Positions 21,471 to 30,809 of a stretch of 64,000 bases of DNA are shown one piece after another. Origin of the DNA: Bifidobacterium sp. WK012_4_13. GTDB lineage: Bacteria; Actinomycetota; Actinomycetes; Actinomycetales; Bifidobacteriaceae. The stretch covers positions 2,363,800 through 2,427,799 of the forward strand of contig NZ_CP129683.1 of assembly GCF_041080835.1 (NCBI RefSeq). The letters run 5' to 3'. Position 1 is the first letter of the stretch. Each line of letters starts with the position of its first letter. Below the pieces are notes generated by a model. The model did no database searches, was not told where the DNA came from, and saw only the letters and a program-made list of their open reading frames with translations. A program made the translations under genes and the position numbers.

Positions 21471-24400
21471 ATGGTGCGTGGTGCTTTCGGACGGTTCGTC
21501 TCGCTGCTTTGTGCGTGCGGGCGCGTGCTCGCCGGTGATTTCTCCCGTCCTCTCCTGATTTCTCTCCGTTCGTTGCGGTCGCGCTGGCTGGTGACGGTGG
21601 CGGTGTCGTGGGTGGCGCTGGTGATCGGCGTGGTGGGTTTGGTGCAGGTGTCGTCGTTCTTCTCGGATCTGAAGTCGTTGGTTGCGTTCCAGGACACGCT
21701 GCTGAAGACGAGCGTGCCGCTGGACGTCAAGAACCTGAAGCTGGACACACATATCGGGGTGCTCGAGGACGACGATCCCACCGAGGCCGAAACCGATGCG
21801 GCATCCGTGGCGAACGTGGGCTTCGAGCGTCTGGTCTTGAGCGACGTGGCGACCCTCTCGTTCGACGTGGCGTTTGGGGGCGATCCCGGCGATGGCGCGG
21901 CGAACATGAAGGGCAGCATGATCAAGATCGCGTGGGGCGACCCGGATGACGCGCTGCCGGTCAGTGGCTACTTCTACCTGTATCCGTCGAACTGGACGGC
22001 GGCCAACATCCGCAACGACGTGAACAACGGGGCGAATGCTTCGCTGAACAAGACGGACGACGTGCTGGACCTGCCGATGAACGACGGGGACGTGTACGCG
22101 CAGGGCCAGGCGTACGTGTTCCAGGACACGGACGCTTTCCTCGTCCATGCCAGCGAGGTGAACGCATCGGACGGGGACCCGGCCAATGACAGGTCGAGCC
22201 AGACCTTCACGTTCAAGGTGGCGTTCGTGCGCGACTACGCGGCCGGTTCGGACGGCAACAGCCAGTTGCAGGCGGATTTCATGCAGTTCGATGGCAGGCG
22301 CCTGCATGTGGATGTGTCCGCGAACTCGCGGACCGGCATGAACAGGAAGGAACTCGAGCTCAAGGCCAAGATCACGCCCACGATGGTCGCGGGCACGACC
22401 GGCGAGGCTGAGGCCACGAAGTATTGGGGCAACGCCAATGCTGCGCTGAACATCACCAAGGGCAGCACGGAGACCGTGACCTATGTCGATGCGGCAAGCG
22501 CGACGGCGCTCGATTCGTCGGGCAACACCTTCACGGCGGCGGGAGGCACAATCAACACGCTCACCGAGGCGGTCACGGTGCCTACGAGCTGGAACGGCAT
22601 GCCGGTGCTGGGCAGCTGGGACGTGTCCCTCGCCAAGGACCAGACCGCGATGGCGTACTACACGGATTCGAAGGCGGGCACGGCGAGCAAGCATGACCTC
22701 TATGTCGCGGGCCGTCAGGGGGTGCTGGCGAGCAACGCGAACAGTCTGTTCCATTCCTTCCGCTCCATCAGCTTCGACCTTGGCCTGCTCGATGTGTGCG
22801 AGAGCGAGGACATGAGATACATGTTTCATAACGTGCAGATGGTCAGGGACGGCTTCTTCGACATCTCGCACTTCCGCACGCGCAACACGACCACGATGGT
22901 CGAGATGTTCCATTACTTCGGGGATTCGGCGGCTGATGGCGTCAGGCTGAAGCATATCGACATGTCGTATGGCGGGTTCGCCGACCAGAGCAAGCCCAAC
23001 GTGGGTGCGTGGGACACGTCGAGCGTGGTCAACACGTCGAACATGTTCAGATATGTGTATTACGTCGAGAGCATCGACGTGACGGGCTGGGACCTGAGCC
23101 AGAAGACCAACATCGTGCTGAACAACATGTTCGAGAACGCGCAGCGACTCAAGACGCTCACGGGGCTGGGCACATGGAAGACCGACGGCGTGAGCAGCAC
23201 GGCCAGCATGTTCGTCAACTGGGCGACCCAGGTGACGACCTTCACCGAGGCTGACGTGCTTGATCTCGGCGCCGACACCACAAACGGGTATTGGAACGTG
23301 TCCAGGCTCACGGCCGCGAACAACATGTTCGCCGGTGCGAACAAGATCAGAAGCATCGACGTGACGGGCTGGGACCTGAGCGCGGCCAACGCCCGTTCGA
23401 CCATCAGCACCGCTTCCATGTTCCAGAACACGAGCATGCTCTCGAAGATCGTAGGCATCGCTTCGTGGAAGACGGGCGGCGTACGCTACATGAATACGAT
23501 GTTCCAAGGGTGGTGCAGCAACGCTGCTGCATGCGCCGGTGTGACGCTCGACCTGCACGCGCAGGGCGCCGACGTGTGGGACATGTCGACTGTCGAGAGC
23601 ACGTTCGCGATGTTTTCCGGCGCGACCTACGTCACGCAGGTCAATGTCACTGGCTGGCAGACCGTCAAGGTCACCACCATGGCGAACATGTTCGATGCCA
23701 CGACCAGGCTGTGCGTCATCCCCGGGATTTCGGGCCTGAAGACCAACGCGGTGACCAATGTGTCTGCGATGTTCTACCGGTGGGCGCAGGATGCCACCTG
23801 CGCGGGAGTGACCCTTGACCTGCACGCCCAGGCTGGCGGCGTGTGGGACATGTCGAAGGTCACGACGGCGGCAGCAATGTTCAAGGAGGCCACCAGGGTA
23901 GAGGGTCTCGACGTGGCTGGCTGGACGTTTCCCACGCTCAGCGGCACGAACGGCGGCGTGACCCTGGCGGAGATGTTCCGCTCCACCACGATGCTCAGCT
24001 CGTTCACCGGCATCGAGACCTGGGACACCACCGGAGTGTGGAGCACCTCGTACATGTTCGCTGGCTGGGCGAGCGGGGTCACGTTCTCGGCCGCCGTGGC
24101 CTGCGACCTGTGCATTCCGACCAGCGGCAACGCTTGGGATGTGACGAAGGTGACGAACGCGTCATACATGTTCGTCGACGCGGCCAAGGCGCGCACGATC
24201 GACGCGACCGGATGGCAGTTCACCGCGCCGACGAACAACGTGAACCTCGAGGGCATGTTCCAGAACACGTATCTGCTCGAGACGATCACGGGCATCTCCG
24301 ACTGGCCGACAAGCTCGGTGACGAATATCGCGCGCATGTTCTATCAGTGGGGCAACAACGTGCCGACGGTCAGCCTGTCGATCACGCTCGATGCGAAGGC

Positions 24401-27400
24401 TGGCGGCGTGTGGGACGTGTCGCGGGTGACGAACGCCTCGTACATGTTCTATAACGTCGACAAAACGCACACGGTGCATGCGGACGGCTGGGAGTTCATC
24501 GCCCCGTCGAACAACGTGACGCTGAACAACATGTTCAACGAGGCCACGAACCTTCAGACCATCGACGGAATCACGAGCTGGGAGACCACGGCCGTCACGA
24601 ACCTGTCTTCCATGTTCCTCAGCTGGGGCAACGGCCTGACCGCAGCGAGCCTCAATCTGCGCACCAGTGGCGATGCGTGGGACACGGGCAGAGTCACCAC
24701 CGCTGCGAACATGTTCAACAATGCTGCCAAGATGACGCACGTGGACACGACGGGCTGGGACTTCAGCGATGACACGGGGCGGACGGGCATCAACCTCGAG
24801 GCGATGTTCCGAGACACCGCCAAGCTGCAGGAAATAACTGGCATCACGGACTGGCCCACGACCGGCGTGAGCAACATCCTCACGATGTTCTTCCAGGCGG
24901 GCGATGGCGCGCAGACGACTCTGGAGCTCGACCTACACACCAACGGCGACAGCTGGAACGTGGCGCGCGTCACGAATCTGGGTTCGGCGCTGAACTGGAA
25001 CAATCCATACACGCCAAAGGACAACGGAACCTTCACCGGTTCGCGCTTCACCAAAATCGATGTCACAGGCTGGGACGTCTCCTTGGTCACAACGATGGAC
25101 TCGACCTTCAAGGACACGTACCGTCTTGCCGAGATCGATGGCATCAGCGAGTGGAAGACCGCGAGCCTGGTACGCACGCAGGGCATGTTCTGGGGGCATG
25201 GAACCTCGGTCACCTATGATCCTGACGTCGTCAACCTGGACCTGCATTCGCGGGCCGACGGTTCGTGGGACACGTTGAAGCTGACGGACACGTATGCCAT
25301 GTTCAAGAATGCAAGCACGATTCACCGCATCGATGCGACGGGCTGGGACTTCAGCGACACGACAGGGCGCACGGGCATCAGATTCGAGATGATGTTCCAG
25401 AACACCAGCAAGCTGCATGCAGTGGAGGGAATCACCGGCTGGACGACGAGCGGCGTCGCGAACGTTGCTGCCATGTTCATGGCCTCGGGAGATGCTGCGA
25501 AGACGACGCTGGAACTCGATCTGCACACCGATGGTGCCGTATGGAACATGGCGAGGGTGACGAACCTGGGGAGCGATTGGAATTACAATCCGCCTTACAC
25601 CGGCTCGGACAACGGCATGTTCACTGACTCCCGCTTCACCAGGATCGATGTCACGGGCTGGGACGTCACGAACGTGACAACGATGGATTCGCTGTTCAAG
25701 AACATGTACAATCTGACCGACATCGCGGGGATCGGCACATGGAGCACCCCGAGCCTGGTACGGACACGAAGCACTTTCGAAGCCACGAGAGTGCTGAAGA
25801 AACTTGACCTGAGCGGATTCGACATGAGCTCGGTGACGGCCATCGACCGCATGTTCCGATACACGTATGTGCTTGAGGAGCTCAAGATCGGTACCAGCTT
25901 CATTATCGGCGTAAGCACATCCGTCGGCGATGCGGGTACGCAGATGGGGCGGGACGTTCCTGGCTACACGGGCAAGTGGTTCCGCGACCTGCATCCGACC
26001 GATCTGGACACTCCGGTGAACATCTTTGCACAGGGCACGACGGTCGCGCAGGGGACCTGGTATCCAGAGCATACGGTGTCGCTGACCCTGGACGGCAACT
26101 GGACGGGCAAGCCTGCCGATCCGGTGAAAGCCATCAAGTATGGTGACGCGAGCGTGCCAACGTTCGCGAAGCCGACGCGCACGGGCTGGGTGTTCGAGGG
26201 TTACTGGACGGGCAAGGGCGCGGCCGACGGCGAAGTAACGGGCGATCAGGTGGTCGATGACACGGGTGCGTACGTGGACGCGATAGGATACGTCACCTCT
26301 GGCATCGGATGGACACGCTATGCGGATACGACGCTCTACGCGAAGTGGAAGGAGGCGACGTACTCGATCACGGTGAATCTGACCCGTAATGAGACCACGG
26401 CGCAGCGTGTGAACGTGTGGCTGGATTCGGATGGCGTGTCGGGTGACGAGACGTATACCGGCGCAGGCGGCTACTGGCGTGCTGCGTCGGGCACCTACAA
26501 CAGCTTCGTGATCATCGGCGTGCCGTACACGAAGACGAAGGGCAAGGTCATGGCCGAGTACATAGATGCGGGCACCTACAACCTGACCACGGGCGCGCAT
26601 ACGGCCACGTCGACCGGCCAAGGCACGGCCGTGACGGTTGCGACCTATGCAGCGAACGTGACTTCGGCCCAGACCCACGCGCTGAAGATAGCGCAGCTCT
26701 ATTCGATCACGTACTCCCGTTCGACCACGCCGAGCGGCGCGTCGGGCACACTGCCAAGCGCGCAGACCAAGATCCACGGCACGGCCATCACCCTGGGCAC
26801 GAACAACAGCACGGTGACCGGCTACACGAAGAACGGGTGGTACACCACGGCCACCGGCGCGGGCGGCACCGCATACGCCAACGGCGCCAGCTACGCGACC
26901 AACGCCGCGCTGACCCTGTACGAGGCGTGGATCGTGAAGACGAACGTGATCACGCTGGATAGCCAGGGCGCGACCAGCGCGGGTACCACGGGCTATACGG
27001 CGACCTTCGGCACCACGGCTCCGGCGCTTACCGCGCCAACGAAGACGGGTCAGACCTTTGAGGGCTATTACTCTGCTGTTGACGGTGGTGGCGTACAGGT
27101 GCTGACCAGCGCGATGGAGTATCCGACGACGGTGGCTGGATTTGTCAATACGGGCAGATGGGCGCGGACGGACGAGGCTGCGGTAACGCTCTACGCCAAG
27201 TGGACGGTGACTGTAGCATTCAAGTCGTATGACGGCGCCTCGGACGTGCTGAGCAGCGTCGTGCTCGAGCCTGGCAGCAACTACACGATTCCCGCAGCGC
27301 CTGCGGTCATGAACCAGGTGTTCGTGGGGTGGGCGGAAACCGCGAACGTTTCGAGAATAACCGCGTTGTATACCGATGCGGCGAATACGGTGCGGGCGCC

Positions 27401-28211
27401 ACTCAGCGAGCTTGACCGCACGTACATAGGAAACAGCAAAGGTACGGAGCTCACCAACGTGACGGCTCATACGACCCTTCATGCCGTGTATCTCAAGACT
27501 TTGGCGGGAACGTCGACGCCCAGCGAGAGCGCGCCTGAGAATCAGGAGTTCATCTGGGCGAATGCTGTCTGGCGTGTGCTGGCAGCCGATGGACCCAGAC
27601 GCTTGGTGCTCAAGGCGACGGCATTGACATCACTTGAATCCGGGATGGGTACCGCCAACAACGACCGCCCGTATTATCCTTACATAATTTCGAGAGATAC
27701 TTTCTTCAGCTCTAGCGGTTCGAATGGATATGAGGACAGTGGGGGAGCACCGGGGAACGGAATAAGAGGTAGAGTTGATTATTACTACACCAACTATCTC
27801 ACTGCCTATGATTCCAGTGTCTTACCAGTCACATTGAACAACCCGACATTGTCCCAGTGGAACTCTTGCACTGGGAACAGCTTGAACTGGGACAGCTACC
27901 CTGGCATTAGCGACTGGTGGACCAGCTCATGCTTTGCCACGACGGTGGGCAGCGGCGCTAAGCAGGCTTTCCAACTCTCGTACGGCGACATCAACAGCAC
28001 CCCAGGGATGGGACTATCTGGCAAGACTAGCTCCGCACTGTTGCGCTTTACTGGCGACTGGGGTTACTACTACCAAACTAATACCCGATCGTTTGGCGGC
28101 GGATCTACGTATTCGGGAGCCGTCTCCGGGTCGGGAGAACTTGACAGGCGGTATAACTATCTCCAAAGCGACATGATCTGTGCAAGACCTGCCCTATGGC
28201 TTACGTTGTAA
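21471..28211 (+). CDS. Giant BspA-type leucine-rich surface protein
   Basis: Protein of 2246 residues. A basic N-terminus leads into one hydrophobic signal-anchor helix near residues 43-63 (WLVTVAVSWVALVIGVVGLV). Residues about 85-500 look like a beta-rich head. About 520-1480 hold some 30 BspA/DUF285-type repeats with the pattern W-D-x-S-x-V-T-x-x-x-x-MF. About 1530-1920 hold several InlB B-repeat (Listeria-Bacteroides) modules such as GYTKNGWYTT and TLYAKW. The last 220 resemble the DUF6273 module, ending CARPALWLTL. No LPXTG motif or C-terminal membrane helix is seen, so anchoring is probably N-terminal. The likely role is adhesion; ligand unknown. A TTG at 21384 would extend the frame through the 11-G tract. 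Confidence 0.88.
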   Translation: MVRGAFGRFVSLLCACGRVLAGDFSRPLLISLRSLRSRWLVTVAVSWVALVIGVVGLVQVSSFFSDLKSLVAFQDTLLKTSVPLDVKNLKLDTHIGVLEDDDPTEAETDAASVANVGFERLVLSDVATLSFDVAFGGDPGDGAANMKGSMIKIAWGDPDDALPVSGYFYLYPSNWTAANIRNDVNNGANASLNKTDDVLDLPMNDGDVYAQGQAYVFQDTDAFLVHASEVNASDGDPANDRSSQTFTFKVAFVRDYAAGSDGNSQLQADFMQFDGRRLHVDVSANSRTGMNRKELELKAKITPTMVAGTTGEAEATKYWGNANAALNITKGSTETVTYVDAASATALDSSGNTFTAAGGTINTLTEAVTVPTSWNGMPVLGSWDVSLAKDQTAMAYYTDSKAGTASKHDLYVAGRQGVLASNANSLFHSFRSISFDLGLLDVCESEDMRYMFHNVQMVRDGFFDISHFRTRNTTTMVEMFHYFGDSAADGVRLKHIDMSYGGFADQSKPNVGAWDTSSVVNTSNMFRYVYYVESIDVTGWDLSQKTNIVLNNMFENAQRLKTLTGLGTWKTDGVSSTASMFVNWATQVTTFTEADVLDLGADTTNGYWNVSRLTAANNMFAGANKIRSIDVTGWDLSAANARSTISTASMFQNTSMLSKIVGIASWKTGGVRYMNTMFQGWCSNAAACAGVTLDLHAQGADVWDMSTVESTFAMFSGATYVTQVNVTGWQTVKVTTMANMFDATTRLCVIPGISGLKTNAVTNVSAMFYRWAQDATCAGVTLDLHAQAGGVWDMSKVTTAAAMFKEATRVEGLDVAGWTFPTLSGTNGGVTLAEMFRSTTMLSSFTGIETWDTTGVWSTSYMFAGWASGVTFSAAVACDLCIPTSGNAWDVTKVTNASYMFVDAAKARTIDATGWQFTAPTNNVNLEGMFQNTYLLETITGISDWPTSSVTNIARMFYQWGNNVPTVSLSITLDAKAGGVWDVSRVTNASYMFYNVDKTHTVHADGWEFIAPSNNVTLNNMFNEATNLQTIDGITSWETTAVTNLSSMFLSWGNGLTAASLNLRTSGDAWDTGRVTTAANMFNNAAKMTHVDTTGWDFSDDTGRTGINLEAMFRDTAKLQEITGITDWPTTGVSNILTMFFQAGDGAQTTLELDLHTNGDSWNVARVTNLGSALNWNNPYTPKDNGTFTGSRFTKIDVTGWDVSLVTTMDSTFKDTYRLAEIDGISEWKTASLVRTQGMFWGHGTSVTYDPDVVNLDLHSRADGSWDTLKLTDTYAMFKNASTIHRIDATGWDFSDTTGRTGIRFEMMFQNTSKLHAVEGITGWTTSGVANVAAMFMASGDAAKTTLELDLHTDGAVWNMARVTNLGSDWNYNPPYTGSDNGMFTDSRFTRIDVTGWDVTNVTTMDSLFKNMYNLTDIAGIGTWSTPSLVRTRSTFEATRVLKKLDLSGFDMSSVTAIDRMFRYTYVLEELKIGTSFIIGVSTSVGDAGTQMGRDVPGYTGKWFRDLHPTDLDTPVNIFAQGTTVAQGTWYPEHTVSLTLDGNWTGKPADPVKAIKYGDASVPTFAKPTRTGWVFEGYWTGKGAADGEVTGDQVVDDTGAYVDAIGYVTSGIGWTRYADTTLYAKWKEATYSITVNLTRNETTAQRVNVWLDSDGVSGDETYTGAGGYWRAASGTYNSFVIIGVPYTKTKGKVMAEYIDAGTYNLTTGAHTATSTGQGTAVTVATYAANVTSAQTHALKIAQLYSITYSRSTTPSGASGTLPSAQTKIHGTAITLGTNNSTVTGYTKNGWYTTATGAGGTAYANGASYATNAALTLYEAWIVKTNVITLDSQGATSAGTTGYTATFGTTAPALTAPTKTGQTFEGYYSAVDGGGVQVLTSAMEYPTTVAGFVNTGRWARTDEAAVTLYAKWTVTVAFKSYDGASDVLSSVVLEPGSNYTIPAAPAVMNQVFVGWAETANVSRITALYTDAANTVRAPLSELDRTYIGNSKGTELTNVTAHTTLHAVYLKTLAGTSTPSESAPENQEFIWANAVWRVLAADGPRRLVLKATALTSLESGMGTANNDRPYYPYIISRDTFFSSSGSNGYEDSGGAPGNGIRGRVDYYYTNYLTAYDSSVLPVTLNNPTLSQWNSCTGNSLNWDSYPGISDWWTSSCFATTVGSGAKQAFQLSYGDINSTPGMGLSGKTSSALLRFTGDWGYYYQTNTRSFGGGSTYSGAVSGSGELDRRYNYLQSDMICARPALWLTL

Positions 28212-28278
28212 TGGTTGCATCGATTGGTTCACGTTCTCGTAGAGAGGGCATCGGCTGTGTGCGTTCTGCGCATGGTGA

Positions 28279-28551
28279 TGGCGTGACCGTTTCGCTGCTA
28301 CGACAGGTTCTGGGACAAAGCAGGCATTCGCCCTTTCAATTGGCGATATCAGAACTACCTTGGGTCTTCCTTCTGATTTGAATCCGCTGCTTCAAAGTTT
28401 TAGCGATATGACCGGGTACTGGTTGCGCTCACCTGCTCACCATAATAAAGCCACAACGGTTAGTCCGCTTCCTTCCAACGTCAGCGAGAGAAGTGTGCGC
28501 AACGAGACAGCGGCCGCCCGTCCTGCCATGTGGGTCGAGATACCCCAGTAG
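28279..28551 (+). pseudogene. Detached second copy of the surface protein's C-terminal module
   Basis: An open stretch of 90 codons with no start signal of its own, just after the giant gene. It reads RFAATTGSGTKQAFALSIGD, which aligns with CFATTVGSGAKQAFQLSYGD in the main protein. It continues to GYWLRSP and ends AARPAMWVEIPQ, parallel to CARPALWLTL. An in-frame TGA lies directly before it. The middle differs strongly from the intact copy. It is either a decayed duplicate or a silent donor sequence for exchanging the C-terminus. Confidence 0.75.
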
Positions 28552-28786
28552 TTGTGATTGGCAGCTCTCTATCCGTCCCGCTTTGTGGATGGTGCCGACG
28601 CTGTAGCCATGGCCTGGGTGTCTGCGTGGTTGCGGCGGGGTTGCTGCCGTATTGGACGCTAAAATTCCGGTTCGACATGCTTCGATCCGTTTCTCGGAGA
28701 GGGAGGGGTTGTACCCGATTCTGTCCGTTCGGGGTCGTCCGTGCTCCGAAGGGAAGGCAATCCCACTGGCCCGCGCCCAGCCTCTC

Positions 28787-28912
28787 CTGCTGCATCTCCC
28801 TCAGGGCGATGCAGCATCTCTTGGTCTTGAGATGCAGCATCTCTCGTGCAGAGATGCTGCATCTGTCGGTGTGGAGACGCGACTTCTGTGAGTGTGGAGA
28901 TGCGGCATCACT
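28787..28912. repeat. Cluster of gagatgcwgcatctc palindromes
   Basis: Five matches to the 15-bp palindrome gagatgcwgcatctc (near 28787, 28806, 28830, 28851 and 28897), some with one or two changes. Spacing is irregular, so this is not a CRISPR array. It could be a binding-site cluster or a mini-repeat that has spread locally. Confidence 0.7.
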
Positions 28913-29003
28913 CGGGAAGCGATGTGACATGCCGTCGCCGTGCGCAGGCGCATTATCTGCGTTCGCGGGTTGTCTGCTGGCGGTATTTGGCGTGCTTTTG
29001 CAT

Positions 29004-29101
29004 TGTTGTGGCCGGTTTTCAGGAAAGTGCCGGTATCTAGGCGTTTTTGCACCGTAGTTTCAACGTTCTCAAAGGTCGATTCTGAAACAGGGCCACAAAA
29101 A
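29004..29101 (+). repeat. Second hairpin family, copy 1
   Basis: About 98 bp. The termini are inverted over 19 bp with 15 matches (left ttgtggccggttttcagga; right end read in reverse ttgtggccctgtttcagaa). Shares roughly 80 percent of its bases with the copy at 29585 in the same direction, including the stretch caaaggtcgattctgaaac. Confidence 0.8.
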
Positions 29102-29245
29102 TACGATTTCACCTGTTTTCTCCGATATTTCTTCTGGCGCTTCTCCTTTTCTTGCCCGTTTCTCAGCGGCTTCGGCTCTTTGCAGGGCTTTCCGATCTTG
29201 TTCCTCTCGCTTTTGGCGTGCTGTCGAGCTTCTTCCACTCCCACT

Positions 29246-29357
29246 TTGCAAGTTTTGAGAACTTGGCAAAGTATAAACGCCCCAAATCGGCTTGAATCCG
29301 ACCGCCGTCATGCCGTTTCCGACGGTTTGTACTTCGCCAAGTGCCCAAAACTTGCAA
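29246..29357 (+). repeat. Palindromic element, copy D
   Basis: 112-bp element with arms beginning ttgcaagttttgagaacttg and a loop containing gtataaacgc and aaatcggcttgaat. It belongs to a close subfamily with copies E and F, with which it also shares the left flank cccact. Confidence 0.88.
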
Positions 29358-29453
29358 TGCGGACCCGATGGCAAGGTGTGCAGCATCCATTTGGCGTATG
29401 GGTTGGTGAAGATTCTTGAACGATGCTTCCCACGTCATCCCGGGCGTCCCTTT

Positions 29454-29556
29454 GTCATCCCGAGCGAAGTCGAGGGATCTCTCGACTACGGCTACGCCTC
29501 CGCTCGAGATGACGGGGGAAGCATGTGTGGCGTGACGGGGGAAGCATGTGTGGCGT
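29454..29556 (+). repeat. Third palindromic repeat and 23-bp direct duplication
   Basis: 29454-29513 is a hairpin repeat bounded by gtcatcccgagcg and cgctcgagatgac (12 of 13 pairs). Its translation gives the familiar spurious peptide VIPSEVEGS seen in many bacterial genomes. The next bases, 29511-29533 and 29534-29556, are a 23-bp unit (gacgggggaagcatgtgtgg plus cgt) repeated exactly. Confidence 0.75.
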
Positions 29557-29584
29557 GACGGTGTGGTTTGGCTTGAGGGTTTTA

Positions 29585-29683
29585 TGTTGTTGCCGGTTTT
29601 CAGGATAGTGCCGGTATCAACGCATTGGCGCACTGTGGTTTCAACGTTTTCAAAGGTCGATTCTGAAACGAGGCAGCAAAATA
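29585..29683 (+). repeat. Second hairpin family, copy 2
   Basis: About 99 bp, directly repeated with 29004-29101. Its ends also pair with each other (ttgttgcc against a right end reading ttgctgcc in reverse). Both ends differ from copy 1, so self-complementarity has been roughly kept while the sequence changed. Confidence 0.8.
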
Positions 29684-29904
29684 ATGTCCATGTGACCCTC
29701 GTTTTGCTAAGTATCCGACTTTTCAAGGATTGAAAATCCCTTTGGCTCACTTCTAGCAGGTGTGAGCCAATTGCAGACTGGATACTCCTGATTCGAATTA
29801 ACTCGTGTACTATTTTTTATATCCTGTCAAATTATTTTGGTTATGCAATGCAACAATCCAAGGTCAATCTGGCGCCGAGCATTTCTTTCCAAGAAAGATT
29901 CATT

Positions 29905-30090
29905 ATGAGCGATTTGGATTGGTTCTCAGGAGCAGGTCGACGCCCTTGGACAAATTCATCGAATGAACAAGATTCGCTTGCAAAGCAGATCAATTTCTCA
30001 TTTGATTATGTTGAGATCATGGATCTACGCAATCAGAGCCATAGCGGTTATCGTGCGGTGCACCGGGAGGACTCATGGAAGGCATTCTGA
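29905..30090 (+). CDS. Small hypothetical protein
   Basis: 61-residue ORF starting MSDLDWFSGAGRRPW; I recognise no family. It is AT-richer than its surroundings and lies downstream of an AT-rich promoter-like stretch (29800-29850). An earlier ATG at 29848 would add 19 residues but has no ribosome site, whereas AAGAAAG precedes 29905. It overlaps the next ORF by 16 bases, and that overlap is the best argument that the two are a real coupled pair. Function unknown. Confidence 0.5.
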   Translation: MSDLDWFSGAGRRPWTNSSNEQDSLAKQINFSFDYVEIMDLRNQSHSGYRAVHREDSWKAF

Positions 30091-30353
30091 TTAAATACAA
30101 CCGCAAGAACGGCGAACGCATCGTACATGAATTTAAAGGGGACGATGGTTATCTTGAGGCAATGCAGACCAAGACGTTCCTAGAATCCATCTCACAGCCT
30201 CAGGCAGACTGGGAGGTCGTTGTTATCGGATCCGATTCGATAGCGACGGTGGAAAGGACCCATTCGAGATATTTTTCCGGTAGGGATGTCACTTCAGATT
30301 ATGCCGATGTGAAGTACGTATATAGGACTGCAGGGAAACCATCAATCTCTTAG
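30075..30353 (+). CDS. Small hypothetical protein
   Basis: 92-residue soluble protein starting MEGILIKYNRKNGERIVHEF, with alternating charged and hydrophobic residues consistent with a small alpha/beta domain. A strong ribosome site (GGGAGG) precedes the ATG inside the preceding ORF. I recognise no motif. Position among a toxin-antitoxin pair, a broken toxin and many repeats suggests accessory DNA. A role as an immunity or antitoxin-type partner of the upstream ORF is only a guess. Confidence 0.6.
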   Translation: MEGILIKYNRKNGERIVHEFKGDDGYLEAMQTKTFLESISQPQADWEVVVIGSDSIATVERTHSRYFSGRDVTSDYADVKYVYRTAGKPSIS

Positions 30354-30530
30354 AGTGTGACTTTCGAATATTCAATGCTTGGAGTAATCGGATATGATGT
30401 CTCGTCTGACTTCCTCATGGTTGTGATGAAGTGTCGGCGTGGCAACATGCGAAAATGTGGAACTCACCGTTGTGACACAGATGGCGTATAAATACTCCTG
30501 ACCACCGGTGTGAGTGTGGACGCACCCACT

Positions 30531-30642
30531 TTGCAAGTTTTGGGCACTTGTTGAAGTATAAACGCTCCGAATCGGCTTGAATTCGACCGCCGCCATGCCG
30601 TTTTCAGCGGTTTATTCTTTGCCAAGTGCCAAAAACTTGCAA
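30531..30642 (+). repeat. Palindromic element, copy E
   Basis: 112-bp element with arms from ttgcaagttttgggcacttg and a loop nearly identical to copies D and F (gtataaacgctccgaatcgg). It sits between two convergent genes, the hypothetical protein and the TetR regulator. Confidence 0.9.
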
Positions 30643-30809
30643 CTCCGGACCTTCTGCAATGAACGATGCCGCGGATTTCCATACGGATTCAGATTTGAAG
30701 CGCTAAGAGAGCCAATAGGTTTAATCGGTTTAATAAACGGTCTATGACTTCTTGCGTGATATTCGGCGGGTGTGATGGATGCGTCATCGTGACGGTCTGA
30801 ATTGTGGGG

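Larger units (their letters stand above)
28552..29904. other. Repeat-rich non-coding interval
   Basis: No ORF here looks like a gene. Most of the interval is taken up by repeats: a cluster of gatgc palindromes, two copies of a roughly 98-bp hairpin element, one copy of the main palindromic element, a third palindrome of about 60 bp, and a 23-bp direct duplication. The last 100 bases are AT-rich and probably hold the promoter for the small ORFs that follow. Confidence 0.7.

Noticed and set aside
24933-27482. Long open frame on the minus strand (849 codons) opposite the giant surface protein
   Set aside because: It is antisense to a clear repeat-domain protein, very Arg/His/Val rich, and has no recognisable domain. 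It reflects base composition of the plus-strand codons. The 831-codon minus frame at 21330-23825 is rejected for the same reason.
27520-28211. Sortase-anchored surface protein
   Set aside because: No LPXTG-type motif, hydrophobic helix or basic tail is present at the C-terminus.
28787-28912. Possible CRISPR array
   Set aside because: The repeated palindromes are only about 15 bp, spacing is irregular (roughly 20-46 bases), and no cas gene is present.
29292-29558. ORF containing VIPSEVEGS
   Set aside because: This peptide is the known spurious translation of a common palindromic repeat.
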